From positions 1-64,000 of the forward strand of contig NZ_FYDL01000001.1 in assembly GCF_900187505.1 (NCBI RefSeq): 64,000 nt of DNA, given 5' to 3'. Every line of letters begins with the position of its first letter. The stretch's first letter is position 1. Below, in pieces: positions 1 to 8,344 of this stretch. The position numbers and the translations under genes are program-made. The notes under the pieces were generated by a model. The model saw nothing but the letters and a program-made list of their open reading frames with translations, did no database searches and was not told the DNA's origin. The stretch is from Pseudomonas sp. Irchel s3h17. GTDB taxonomy: Bacteria > Pseudomonadota > Gammaproteobacteria > Pseudomonadales > Pseudomonadaceae.

Positions 1-295
1 GCGACAACAGGTCGCGACCCAGCTCGTCGGTACCGAGCAGGAACTGCATTTGCCCGCCTTCCAGCCAGGCCGGTGGGGTCAGCAGGAAGTCGCGGTATTG
101 CTCGCTCGGGTTATGAGGGGCAACCCAGGGGGCGAAGAGCGCGCAGAAGATCACCAGCAGCATGAACATCAGGCCGGCAACGGCGCCCTTGTTCTTGGAG
201 AAGGCTTGCCAGAACTCTTTGTACGGCGACGGGTACAGCAGGCTCTGATCCACGACGGGCGTGGCGGTGGCTACTGAGGATGTTGGAGTGCTCAT
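1..295 (-). CDS. dppC: Dipeptide ABC transporter permease DppC (partial)
   Basis: This is the N-terminal part of an inner-membrane permease of the dipeptide ABC importer, cut by the left edge of the window. About 98 residues are visible: a cytoplasmic N-terminus, the FWQAFSKNKGAVAG segment, one membrane helix (GLMFMLLVIFCALFAPWVAP) and the start of the LLGTDELGRD region typical of DppC/OppC proteins. The start ATG lies 11 bp after the dppB stop, so the two are co-transcribed and probably translationally linked. Identity follows from the sequence and from the adjacent dppB and dppA. Confidence 0.93.
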   Translation of the reverse strand, partial: MSTPTSSVATATPVVDQSLLYPSPYKEFWQAFSKNKGAVAGLMFMLLVIFCALFAPWVAPHNPSEQYRDFLLTPPAWLEGGQMQFLLGTDELGRDLLS

Positions 296-306
296 GGGTA
301 TTGACC

Positions 307-1317
307 TCAGCGCTGATGACGGATGCGTGGGTTGGCAAAGCCGTAGAGGATGTCCACTACGAAGTTGACCAGGATCACCAGGCAGGCGATCAGCAGAATG
401 CCGTTTTGTACGACGGGGTAGTCCCGGGCGCCGATGGCTTCGATCAGCCACTTGCCGATGCCGGGCCAGGAGAAGATGGTTTCGGTCAGGACCGCACCGG
501 CCAGCAGGGTGCCGACTTGCAGGCCGACCACGGTCAGGACCGGAATCAGCGCGTTACGCAGGCCGTGCACGAACACCACGCGCGACGGCGACAAGCCTTT
601 GGCGCGAGCGGTACGGATGTAGTCTTCACGCAGCACTTCGAGCATCGACGAACGGGTCATCCGCGCAATCACCGCCAGCGGGATGGTGCCCAGGACGATG
701 GCCGGCAGGATCAGGTGATGCAGGGCATCGAGGAACGCGCCGACGTCATCGGCCAGCAACGTATCGATGAGCATGAAGCCGGTACGTGGCTCGATGTCAT
801 AGAGCAGGTCGATCCGCCCGGAAACCGGGGTCCAGCCCAGGCTTACCGAGAAGAACATGATCAGGATCAGGCCCCACCAGAAGATCGGCATCGAGTATCC
901 CGCCAGGGAAATGCCCATCACTCCATGGTCGAACAGGGACCCTCGCTTGAGTGCCGCGATCACCCCGGCCAGAAGGCCCAGGATGCCGGCGAACAACAGG
1001 GCGGCCATGGACAGTTCCAGGGTCGCGGGGAACAGGGAGGTGAATTCGGTCCAGACGCTTTCACGGGTCCGCAAGGATTCGCCGAGGTCGCCCTGGGCCA
1101 GCTTGCCGATGTAATCCCGGTACTGGGCATATAGGGGTTTGTTCAGACCTAGGCGTTCCATTGCCTGAGCGTGCATTTGCGGGTCGACTCTGCGTTCGCC
1201 CATCATGACTTCCACGGGGTCGCCCGGGATCATGCGAATCAACGCGAAGGTCAGCAAGGTGATGCCGAAAAACGTGGGGATCAACAACCCCAGTCGGCGG
1301 GTAATAAAACTCAGCAT
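307..1317 (-). CDS. dppB: Dipeptide ABC transporter permease DppB
   Basis: A 336-residue inner-membrane permease that pairs with DppC to form the channel of the dipeptide importer. It begins with the conserved MLSFITRRLGLLIPTFFG helix and has the usual LIRMIPGDPVEVMMG segment after it. The ABC-interacting EAA loop is visible near residues 225-250 (RTARAKGLSPSRVVFVHGLR). Six membrane segments can be picked out, and the length equals that of known DppB proteins. It lies downstream of dppA with a gap of about 200 bp and just upstream of dppC. The call is firm. Confidence 0.96.
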   Translation of the reverse strand: MLSFITRRLGLLIPTFFGITLLTFALIRMIPGDPVEVMMGERRVDPQMHAQAMERLGLNKPLYAQYRDYIGKLAQGDLGESLRTRESVWTEFTSLFPATLELSMAALLFAGILGLLAGVIAALKRGSLFDHGVMGISLAGYSMPIFWWGLILIMFFSVSLGWTPVSGRIDLLYDIEPRTGFMLIDTLLADDVGAFLDALHHLILPAIVLGTIPLAVIARMTRSSMLEVLREDYIRTARAKGLSPSRVVFVHGLRNALIPVLTVVGLQVGTLLAGAVLTETIFSWPGIGKWLIEAIGARDYPVVQNGILLIACLVILVNFVVDILYGFANPRIRHQR

Positions 1318-1496
1318 TTGGGCTTATCACTCCTTATTATTTTTGTAATGCCGGTCAGCGTGCTGGCCGTTCACAGCAGTTCAGGCCGCGTGGGTAAAGG
1401 CTCCGGCTCGACGTTTCCCGGTGGGGCGCTTATTTTTTTTCGTTGTGGCAGGTGAGAAAGTCCTCGCCGGTCTGGCGCCGGCTCGAGGAAGGGGAA

Positions 1497-1516
1497 GGGG
1501 GCCGCTTGGCCGGCCC
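1497..1516 (-). terminator. GC-rich hairpin between dppA and dppB
   Basis: A hairpin with 7-bp arms (GGGGCCG and CGGCCCC, 6-nt loop) begins 7 bp after the dppA stop. No strong U-tract follows in the direction of transcription. It may act as a partial terminator or as an RNA-stabilising stem that keeps the binding protein in excess over the permeases. That role is an inference from its position. Confidence 0.4.
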
Positions 1517-1523
1517 CTGTTGC

Positions 1524-3125
1524 TCAGTGTTCGTTGTAGACGCCGTAGAAGCTGCTGAGTCCGAAGGGGCTGATCTGGAAGTCCTTCACACTGGTGCGCA
1601 TCGGCTGGTAGACCGTGGAGTGGGCGACCGGGGTCATCGGCACCTGCGCTTTCAGGACATGCTGCGCTTCTTTGTACAGCGCGGTGCGCTTTTCCACATC
1701 GGCGGTGGCCTCGGCGGCCCCCACCAGTTTGTCGTAGCCAGCATTGCACCACTTGGAGAAGTTGTTGCCGTTGACCGCGTTACAGGTGTAGAGGGTGCCC
1801 AGCCAGTTGTCCGGGTCACCGTTGTCGCCAGTGAAGCCGATCAGCATGGCGTCGTGCTCGCCGGCGTGGGCGCGCTTGATGTACTCGCCCCATTCGTAGC
1901 TGACGATGTTGGCCTTGATGCCGATTTTGGCCCAGTCGGCCTGGAGCATTTCGGCCATCAGCCTGGCGTTGGGGTTGTAGGGGCGCTGCACCGGCATGGC
2001 CCAGAGGGTGATTTCCGTGCCTTCTTTCACGCCTGCAGCCTTCAGCAGCTCCTTGGCCTTCTGCGGGTTGTAGCCGGCGTCCTTGATGGTCTCGTCGTAA
2101 GACCACTGGGTCGGCGGCAGGCCGTTGACGGCCAACTGGCCGGCGCCCTGGTAAACCGCGTCGATGATGGCTTTCTTGTTTACCGCCATGTCTAGCGCCT
2201 GGCGTACTTCGAGCTTGTCGAACGGCTTGCGGGTGAAGTTGTAGGCGATGTAGCCAAGGTTGAAGCCTGGTTGACTAGGCATCTTGATGTTCTTGTCTTC
2301 CTGCAGCGGCTTGATATCGGCCGGGCGCGGGTAGGCGGTGATCTGGCATTCGTTCTTTTTCAGCTTTTGCATGCGCACCGAGGCGTCGGTGGTGATGGCG
2401 AAGATCAGATTGTCGATCTTCACGTCTTCAGGCTTCCAGTAATCCTTGTTGCCCTTGTAGCGAATCTGGGCGTCTTTCTGGTACTTGCTGAACACGAACG
2501 GGCCAGTGCCGATCGGCTTTTGGTTGATGTCCTGGGCCTTGCCTTCCTTGAGCAACTGGTCGGTGTATTCGGCCGACTGGATCGAGGCGAAGCTCATGGC
2601 CAGGTTCTGGATGAAGGCTGCGTCGACACCCTTGAGGGTGAACTTGACGGTATGGTCGTCGACTTTTTCGACCTTGGTGATGTTTTCGTTCATCCCCATG
2701 TCGGTGAAGTAGGGGAATTCGGTGGGGTAGGCCTTGCGAAACGGCATGCCCTTGTCGAGCATGCGGTTGAAGGTGAACAGCACGTCGTCGGCGTTGAAGT
2801 CGCGGGTCGGCTTGAAGTAGTCGGTGGTGTGGAACTTGACCCCGTCACGCAGGTGGAAGGTGTAGGTCAGGCCATCGGGAGAAACGTCCCAGCGGGTTGC
2901 CAGGCCCGGGATGACCTTGGTGCCGCCACGCTCAAACTGCGAGAGACGGTTGAATACGGTTTCGGCTGAGGCGTCGAAGTCGGTCCCCGTGGTGTATTGG
3001 CCTGGGTCGAAGCCAGCTGGGCTGCCTTCGGAGCAGAACACCAGGTTGCTGGCGGCGTGGGTGAAGCCGGAACCGAGGATCAGGCCGGCGGCGATCATGG
3101 TCTTGAGCGTGGTGTTTTTGCGCAT
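1524..3125 (-). CDS. dppA: Periplasmic dipeptide-binding protein DppA
   Basis: A 533-residue periplasmic solute-binding protein (SBP family 5) that captures peptides for DppBC. Residues 1-25 form a Sec signal peptide (KNTTLKTMIAAGLILGSGFTHA) with cleavage expected after ATHA-type residues. Family marks are the VFCSEGSPAGFDPGQ start of the mature protein, YTFHLRDGVKFH, and PIGTGPFVFSKY. A GAGG ribosome site precedes the ATG. It is the first transporter gene of the operon; the permeases follow. Pseudomonas often carry several DppA paralogues, so the ligand could be a modified dipeptide rather than a general one. Confidence 0.95.
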   Translation of the reverse strand: MRKNTTLKTMIAAGLILGSGFTHAASNLVFCSEGSPAGFDPGQYTTGTDFDASAETVFNRLSQFERGGTKVIPGLATRWDVSPDGLTYTFHLRDGVKFHTTDYFKPTRDFNADDVLFTFNRMLDKGMPFRKAYPTEFPYFTDMGMNENITKVEKVDDHTVKFTLKGVDAAFIQNLAMSFASIQSAEYTDQLLKEGKAQDINQKPIGTGPFVFSKYQKDAQIRYKGNKDYWKPEDVKIDNLIFAITTDASVRMQKLKKNECQITAYPRPADIKPLQEDKNIKMPSQPGFNLGYIAYNFTRKPFDKLEVRQALDMAVNKKAIIDAVYQGAGQLAVNGLPPTQWSYDETIKDAGYNPQKAKELLKAAGVKEGTEITLWAMPVQRPYNPNARLMAEMLQADWAKIGIKANIVSYEWGEYIKRAHAGEHDAMLIGFTGDNGDPDNWLGTLYTCNAVNGNNFSKWCNAGYDKLVGAAEATADVEKRTALYKEAQHVLKAQVPMTPVAHSTVYQPMRTSVKDFQISPFGLSSFYGVYNEH

Positions 3126-3328
3126 GCGAACCTCATTGTTGTTATTTTTGAGGGCGGCAGATCAGGTAGTCCATTCCTGGGAGGGGATGCACCTGACCCT
3201 GCGGCTTTACGGGCTGTAGGCTGCCCGTCATTTGCGAACAGGCAGCCGAAGGCCGACGTGCTGGCTCGGGTGGTAGCGCTGAAGGGGGGAGAGAGGGATG
3301 CTCGCGCCGCCACCGGCCGAGGCAAAAA

Positions 3329-3359
3329 TTAAGTTATTCTAAAATTAATTTCAACTTAA
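3329..3359. promoter_or_regulatory. AT-rich inverted repeat between the Xre-cupin gene and dppA
   Basis: Seven-base arms TTAAGTT and AACTTAA flank an AT-rich core that contains TTAATTTCA. The reverse complement of that core, TGAAATTAA, recurs at 4031-4039 upstream of the divergent peptidase gene. This suggests a shared operator, most simply for the Xre-cupin regulator encoded between the two sites. No experimental support is visible. Confidence 0.35.
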
Positions 3360-3392
3360 ATTCAGTGATACTTACTTTTTGATGGCGGCCGG

Positions 3393-3959
3393 TCAGGCCG
3401 TGGGGTGATCGTCGAGCAGACCCCCCATGGTGGTGACGACCAGCACTTCGGCAACTTCGTCGCCAGAGTTAGCGATGGAATGCTGCTTGGTGGAGTCGAA
3501 ATGCACCGAACCCCCCGGGCCGAGCGGGTAGGTGTGGCCTTCGATGGTGTAGATGATTTGCCCGGAGAGCACATAGGTAAACTCTGCGCCTTCGTGGGAG
3601 ATGAGCTCGGACTGGTAGCCCACCGCCATGGTCATCTTCATCGCGTTGATCAGGTTGCCGGGGAAGTTGCTGGACAGGCGCTCGTAGACCAGCGGCTGGC
3701 TGCCGATGGAGTACCGTACACGCTGGCCCTGGTGGGAGTCGGGCTGGGGTTGGGCGGGCTGGTCGAACAGGGTGTTGAGCGGAATGCCCAAGGCATTTGC
3801 GATTCTCGCCAGCGAGGAGATGGACACGCCAGTGAGGTTACGCTCCGCCTGGGACAGGAAGCTGGCTGTGAGGCCTGTTTCAGTGGCGACTTGGTTCAGG
3901 GTCTTGTTGGCGGCGCGGCGGTGGCGGCGCAGCCGTTCCCCGATCTGTTCTGCGGTCAT
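3393..3959 (-). CDS. Xre-family regulator with C-terminal cupin domain
   Basis: A 188-residue transcription regulator. Residues 5-65 form a helix-turn-helix of the Xre type (IGERLRRHRRAANKTLNQVA, then TGLTASFLSQAERNLTGVSI). Residues 105-180 form a small cupin barrel (HEGAEFTYVLSGQIIYTIEG, GGSVHFDSTKQHS). Members of this family usually sense a small metabolite through the cupin and control neighbouring catabolic genes. It sits between the divergent M24 peptidase and the co-directional dpp operon, so control of both is likely. Its ligand is unknown. Confidence 0.9.
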   Translation of the reverse strand: MTAEQIGERLRRHRRAANKTLNQVATETGLTASFLSQAERNLTGVSISSLARIANALGIPLNTLFDQPAQPQPDSHQGQRVRYSIGSQPLVYERLSSNFPGNLINAMKMTMAVGYQSELISHEGAEFTYVLSGQIIYTIEGHTYPLGPGGSVHFDSTKQHSIANSGDEVAEVLVVTTMGGLLDDHPTA

Positions 3960-4030
3960 TGGCGTGGCTCGTATTCTGGAAGGCGCCAGTATAGCGGGCG
4001 GCGCATCGCAGAAAAGGCTTTTTGCCTAAC

Positions 4031-4085
4031 TGAAATTAAGTGGCACTGAAAATATGCGTTGACGGAAGTTTAAGTCAGGCTTAAA
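4031..4085 (+). promoter_or_regulatory. Promoter/operator region of the M24 peptidase gene
   Basis: The short space between the divergent Xre-cupin and M24 genes holds TGAAATTAAG (4031-4040), matching a motif upstream of dppA, and a separate inverted repeat, TTTAAG and CTTAAA with a 5-bp spacer (4069-4085). These are candidate binding sites for the Xre-cupin protein. The inference rests on repetition and position only. Confidence 0.35.
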
Positions 4086-4118
4086 TTTCGAGCATTGCAC
4101 ATAATTCGGGAGAACGAG

Positions 4119-5336
4119 ATGACAGTGGGTGTAGGTGGCAAAACTCCGCAACAGGCGCTGGCCGGCCTGGCGAAGATGACCGCGGGCATGCAGCCCATCG
4201 GCCTCGACGAATACCAGTCACGCATTGCCAAGGCCCAGGGCCTGATGCGAGAGCAGGGCATCGCTGCCCTCTATCTGAACGCTGGCAGCAACCTGTACTA
4301 CTTCACCGGGGTGAAGTGGAGCCCGAGCGAACGCATGGTCGGTGCCGTGCTACCCGCCAACGGCCCGCTGGCCTATATCGCCCCGGCTTTTGAAGAGGGC
4401 ACCATCCGCGACTTCCGCGAGGTGGATGGGGTTATCCATGGTTGGCAGGAGCACGAGAGTCCCTACCGCCTGCTGCTCGACATGCTCGCTGGAATGGGCA
4501 TCGCCGCCGACGCAGTGGTGGGCCTGTGCCCGTCCCTGGCGTTCTGCATGTTCGACGCAATCCGCCGCCTCGGATCGGGCTTCGAGTTCGTAGACGCTTC
4601 TTGCGTGATAAACCTGTGTCGCTATCACAAGTGCGCTACAGAATTGGCGCTGATGCAGCGCGCCAAAGACATGACCTTGCAAGTGCATAAGGCTGCCGCC
4701 AGCATCCTGCGCGCAGGCATCAGCACCACCGAGGTTGCCGAGTTCATCCGCGAGGCGCACCGCAAGGTGGGCGCGCCGGGTTCGACCTTCTGCATCGTGC
4801 TGTTCGGCGAGGCCAGCGCCTTCCCCCATGGGGTGAAGCACGCGCAGGTGCTCAAGGACGGCGACATGGTGCTGATCGACACGGGCTGCCTGCTCCACGG
4901 CTACCAGTCGGATATCACTCGCAGTTACGTGTTCGGCACCCCGAGCGACCGCCAGCGCGCCGTGTGGAACCTGGAAAAGGCCGCCCAGCAGGCCGCCTTC
5001 GACGCCGCGCGCCTGGGCGTACCCTGCCAGGTGGTGGATGCCGCCGCGCGGCTTAGCCTGGAAACCGCCGGTCTCGGCCCGGACTACCAGTTACCCGGCC
5101 TGCCGCATCGCACCGGACATGGCATCGGCCTGGACATTCACGAAGGGCCCTACCTGGTGCGTGGTGACCAGACGCCGCTGGCCGAGGGCATGTGCTTCTC
5201 CAATGAGCCGATGATTTGCGTGCCGGGCGAGTTCGGCATTCGCCTGGAGGACCATTTCTACATGACCGCCACTGGCCCGCGCTGGTTTACCCAGCCGAGC
5301 CATTCCGTAGACGACCCGTTCGGGTTGGAGGCCTGA
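4119..5336 (+). CDS. M24 family metallopeptidase (Xaa-Pro aminopeptidase-like)
   Basis: A 405-residue cytoplasmic protein with a creatinase-type N-terminal domain (about 20-165) and a pita-bread M24 catalytic domain (about 175-400). Metal-ligand regions are visible: VLIDTGCLLHGYQSDITRS (two Asp), LPHRTGHGIGLDIHEGPYLV (His and adjacent motif), MCFSNEPMI (Glu) and FGIRLEDHF (Glu). The set is complete, so an active dimetal hydrolase is expected. Homologues include Xaa-Pro dipeptidases and amidinohydrolases, which sequence alone does not separate. The ATG at 4119 is chosen because GGGAGAA lies just upstream. It diverges from the Xre-cupin gene and probably processes what the Dpp transporter brings in. 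Confidence 0.88.
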   Translation: MTVGVGGKTPQQALAGLAKMTAGMQPIGLDEYQSRIAKAQGLMREQGIAALYLNAGSNLYYFTGVKWSPSERMVGAVLPANGPLAYIAPAFEEGTIRDFREVDGVIHGWQEHESPYRLLLDMLAGMGIAADAVVGLCPSLAFCMFDAIRRLGSGFEFVDASCVINLCRYHKCATELALMQRAKDMTLQVHKAAASILRAGISTTEVAEFIREAHRKVGAPGSTFCIVLFGEASAFPHGVKHAQVLKDGDMVLIDTGCLLHGYQSDITRSYVFGTPSDRQRAVWNLEKAAQQAAFDAARLGVPCQVVDAAARLSLETAGLGPDYQLPGLPHRTGHGIGLDIHEGPYLVRGDQTPLAEGMCFSNEPMICVPGEFGIRLEDHFYMTATGPRWFTQPSHSVDDPFGLEA

Positions 5337-5502
5337 GGGCAGGCTTGTGACCCGGCGCGGACAGCACCTTCGCGTAATTACCGGCTAGCGGGTTCCCGGC
5401 TACCGCAGCGCTATCCAGAACTGCCATTGAAGCAACCTCGCTGATGGTCTGATTCAAGCATCGCCAGCAGAGCCGCTGCGTTTAGCGACTTGAAGGCAGC
5501 GA

Positions 5503-5919
5503 GTGGAGTTGGATCTGGGAATGTTTCGGGGCCGTCCTGCGGTGGCCTACATATCGGACCTATGGCATAAGGCCGCTATTGTAAATGCGGCATTAAGGTT
5601 GGTGCCATCAATTGTGCGGGAAAAGCCCGAGCCACTGGCCGTTCCCGAAGCGATCAATAAGTGCTGGTCGATGGACTTCATGCACGATCAACTAGCCGAC
5701 GGACGCAGCTTTCGGATTTTCAATTTGATTGATGACTTCAACCGCGAAGCGTTGAGCATGGAAATTGATCTGTCGCTACCGGCCGAACGTGTGGTGCGCG
5801 CACTGGATCAGGTGATTGAGTGGCGAGGTAAACCACAAGCCATCCGCAGCGATAACGGTCCCGAGTACATCAGGGCGAATACTGAATTTCACTTGTGGGC
5901 TATGTCAGATGTTCACTAA
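5503..5919 (+). pseudogene. IS3-family transposase remnant (OrfB catalytic core)
   Basis: The translated stretch contains the integrase core of an IS3-type Orf[13 protein letters not shown] with the first catalytic Asp, and [11 protein letters not shown] with the second. The N-terminal part is missing (the reading begins with unrelated residues at [16 protein letters not shown]), and the frame ends before the catalytic Glu region. It is therefore dead. It marks the left junction between core-like and accessory DNA. Confidence 0.85.
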
Positions 5920-5954
5920 TAACTTAGCTCCAGAAAAACGAGGCTTTGGCGTAT

Positions 5955-5976
5955 GTGAACCATCGTGATGGTTCAC
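5955..5976. repeat. Near-perfect palindrome upstream of the McrB-like gene
   Basis: Ten-base arms GTGAACCATC and GATGGTTCAC are separated by 2 bp. The palindrome lies between the IS3 remnant and the chosen start of the McrB-like gene, so it may be an operator or a leftover of the insertion. No function is shown. Confidence 0.4.
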
Positions 5977-6077
5977 GGATATTCGTTCATGAGCAGAACT
6001 CCTCTATCGCTGGAAATCGCTTTGCGTTCAGTGCCATCATCACGCCATATGAAAATGTCGCCAATGGAGGGGATGAA

Positions 6078-8342
6078 GTGCCAGATTTGAAGGAAGACGG
6101 GGATCTCAGAGGCGCCTGTGCCCACTTGCTAGAACAGGTCCTGTCCTTGTCGGGGAACCAGCGCTGGGTTGAAGAATTTCAAGGGTGGCTGGTACGGGTT
6201 CGGGATGTTTCTCATGATGAGTTCGTGAGTGAGGAGTTTCAGCTTTCTCTTTGGAACACAGAGGCTGTCTCTGCCACTGGTATGGGTCATGTTGACGTCT
6301 CCGCGGTAATCAAAAGCGCAGAGATTGCAGAGAGTTTGTGGCAGCTCAAGCAGAAGTACGCCACGACCGAGGATGCGGCTGAAAGTGAACTGCTCATTTC
6401 CGAAGCCTGGAGACTAATTGCGGCTGACGTCGCACTCCTGACCAAACGAAACCCAAAGCTCAAGATGTATCGGCTTTTCGCCTTGCTGTGCCCTGGCTCG
6501 TTCACCTCAATCGCACATTTTCGCAAGCTTCGAGAGCTGGCGTACACCATGGGTCTGCCGCTACGTGGCCAGCGTCGACACCTGCATCGATTGGTGCTTA
6601 ACCGACTTAACGACGTGTTTGGGGAGGTGCCCGACTATTTCTCGCGTGACGGTGTATCAAGGCTTACGTTGCCATGGCTGCTATTTGTCACCTATGTACA
6701 AAATCCAGAGGCTGAGGCCACTGAGACGTCTGATCCAGTAACTGGAGAAGAGGTGCTTAATCCGCTCCCGCCAGAGCGCAGAAGACGAGGAATGCTGGCG
6801 ATTGGTGGAGGCACCGCCACCATACAAACCATGATCGAGTTTGCCGCCGATGGATGTACGCGCGAAGACTTCATGCAGCATCTTCAGTCGATCAACCCTC
6901 AATCGAAGAAGTCCACATTCAATACTCAATTGAACGCGTTGATCGCTGAATGGGGAGTGCTCAAGGCGGTCGGCAGCGATTTGCAACTGACCTTACGGGG
7001 TGAGGCATTTTTAGAGTCTGGGGAGCCCGACGAGGTGATCGATTGGATGATCACTCGCATTCTTGGCTTTGACTATTTGCTGAACGCATTGCGAAACGCA
7101 TCATTGTCCAGTCGCGACGCGATCCTTGTACTTCGAAAAGCCAACCCGGGATGGACATCCGATTTTGCGCCCACAAGCCTAATCAGTTGGTTGCGCAACC
7201 TGGATCTTGTTAGTGTAAACAGCCGAGTGTTGGAACTCACTGAGAGAGGAACACAGTGGGTCGAGCGGATTCATTGGGTTCCCACAGAATTAGCTGTCCG
7301 CAATGGCCTGGATTCTGTGACGTCGCAAGTCGATCCGCAGCAGCCTGTTGCGGTCAACGTTGAAAGGCCATCCCTCAAGAACATCATTGCCGGCTTTAGC
7401 TCAGACTTCCCATTCCCCGAAGAGGTGGTTGGTCAGTTAGATGCTGGCCTGTGGAGTCATTCGAGACGTCACTTTGCCGTTCTAACAGGGTTGAGTGGCG
7501 CAGGTAAGACTCAATTGGCTCGTGGTTACGCTCTAAGCCTATGGCAAGGTGATCCCGAACCTTCCGAGGGCTTGCTTATCTTACCCATCCAGCCTGGTTG
7601 GCATGACTATTCATGCCTTTTGGGTTACGTCAATCCACTCGAACCTGATTCGTATGTGCGTACTGGCGTGTTGGATTTTCTGCTCCGGGCAAGCTCGAAC
7701 CCTTCGAAGCCTTACACGTTAATTCTGGATGAAATGAACCTGTCTCACCCGGAACAATATCTGGCGCCGTTGCTGTCAACGATGGAGACCGGAGAGGCGA
7801 TCGTATTTCACGGCCAGCCTGAGGATATCGACGGCGTACCGCCAGGTATTCCTTACCCGAGTAACCTTGTGATCATCGGTACGGTCAACATGGACGAGAC
7901 TACCCATGGGTTGAGCGATAAAGTGCTTGATCGCGCTACAGTGATCGAATTCTGGGATATCAATGTTGTTGCCTTTCCTGGCTGGGCAACCTATTCATTG
8001 ACATCAGACCAAGCAGTGATCGTGCGAGACCTGATGGTCGTGCTGATGGATATTCTTCGTCCTGCCCGTTTACATTTCGGATGGCGAACACTGCATGACA
8101 TCCTCGGTTACCTCCAGCAAACCCAGCGAGGGGAGGTCATCGAGTTTTCACGTGCTATTGATCAGGCCATATACTCCAAAATCCTTCCGAAACTCAGAGG
8201 CGAAGACAGTCCGCGCCTTCAACGGGTATTCGCGTCACTCAAGGCAGCTTTGACCAGCGCAAAAATGGATTCGTCATTGAGTAAAGTTACCGAAATGTCT
8301 GAAGAACTGAACCACTGCGGCTCCACCAGGTTTTGGCGCTGA
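6078..8342 (+). CDS. McrB-like AAA+ ATPase of a McrBC-type restriction pair
   Basis: A large cytoplasmic ATPase, about 754 residues from the chosen GTG start, which has GGAGG nine bases upstream. Longer in-frame starts exist back to 5946. The C-terminal half holds the AAA+ core of the McrB family: Walker A GLSGAGKT, Walker B LILDEMNLSHPEQY, and the sensor region GTVNMDETTHGLSDKVLDRA. The N-terminal half lacks a recognisable EVE or DUF3578 domain and resembles an unclassified winged-helix-like region. It overlaps or abuts a nuclease gene (8345), the usual McrB-McrC order. Role by family: nucleotide-driven translocation with cleavage of modified DNA. The N-terminal specificity is unknown. Confidence 0.85.
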   Translation: MPDLKEDGDLRGACAHLLEQVLSLSGNQRWVEEFQGWLVRVRDVSHDEFVSEEFQLSLWNTEAVSATGMGHVDVSAVIKSAEIAESLWQLKQKYATTEDAAESELLISEAWRLIAADVALLTKRNPKLKMYRLFALLCPGSFTSIAHFRKLRELAYTMGLPLRGQRRHLHRLVLNRLNDVFGEVPDYFSRDGVSRLTLPWLLFVTYVQNPEAEATETSDPVTGEEVLNPLPPERRRRGMLAIGGGTATIQTMIEFAADGCTREDFMQHLQSINPQSKKSTFNTQLNALIAEWGVLKAVGSDLQLTLRGEAFLESGEPDEVIDWMITRILGFDYLLNALRNASLSSRDAILVLRKANPGWTSDFAPTSLISWLRNLDLVSVNSRVLELTERGTQWVERIHWVPTELAVRNGLDSVTSQVDPQQPVAVNVERPSLKNIIAGFSSDFPFPEEVVGQLDAGLWSHSRRHFAVLTGLSGAGKTQLARGYALSLWQGDPEPSEGLLILPIQPGWHDYSCLLGYVNPLEPDSYVRTGVLDFLLRASSNPSKPYTLILDEMNLSHPEQYLAPLLSTMETGEAIVFHGQPEDIDGVPPGIPYPSNLVIIGTVNMDETTHGLSDKVLDRATVIEFWDINVVAFPGWATYSLTSDQAVIVRDLMVVLMDILRPARLHFGWRTLHDILGYLQQTQRGEVIEFSRAIDQAIYSKILPKLRGEDSPRLQRVFASLKAALTSAKMDSSLSKVTEMSEELNHCGSTRFWR

Positions 8343-8344
8343 CA

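Noticed and set aside
280..1134. Long plus-strand open frame opposite dppB
   Set aside because: It is a mirror of the GC-rich dppB coding sequence and has no start signal or domain. Similar long mirrors opposite dppA, pirin and the KfrA-like gene were dropped for the same reason.
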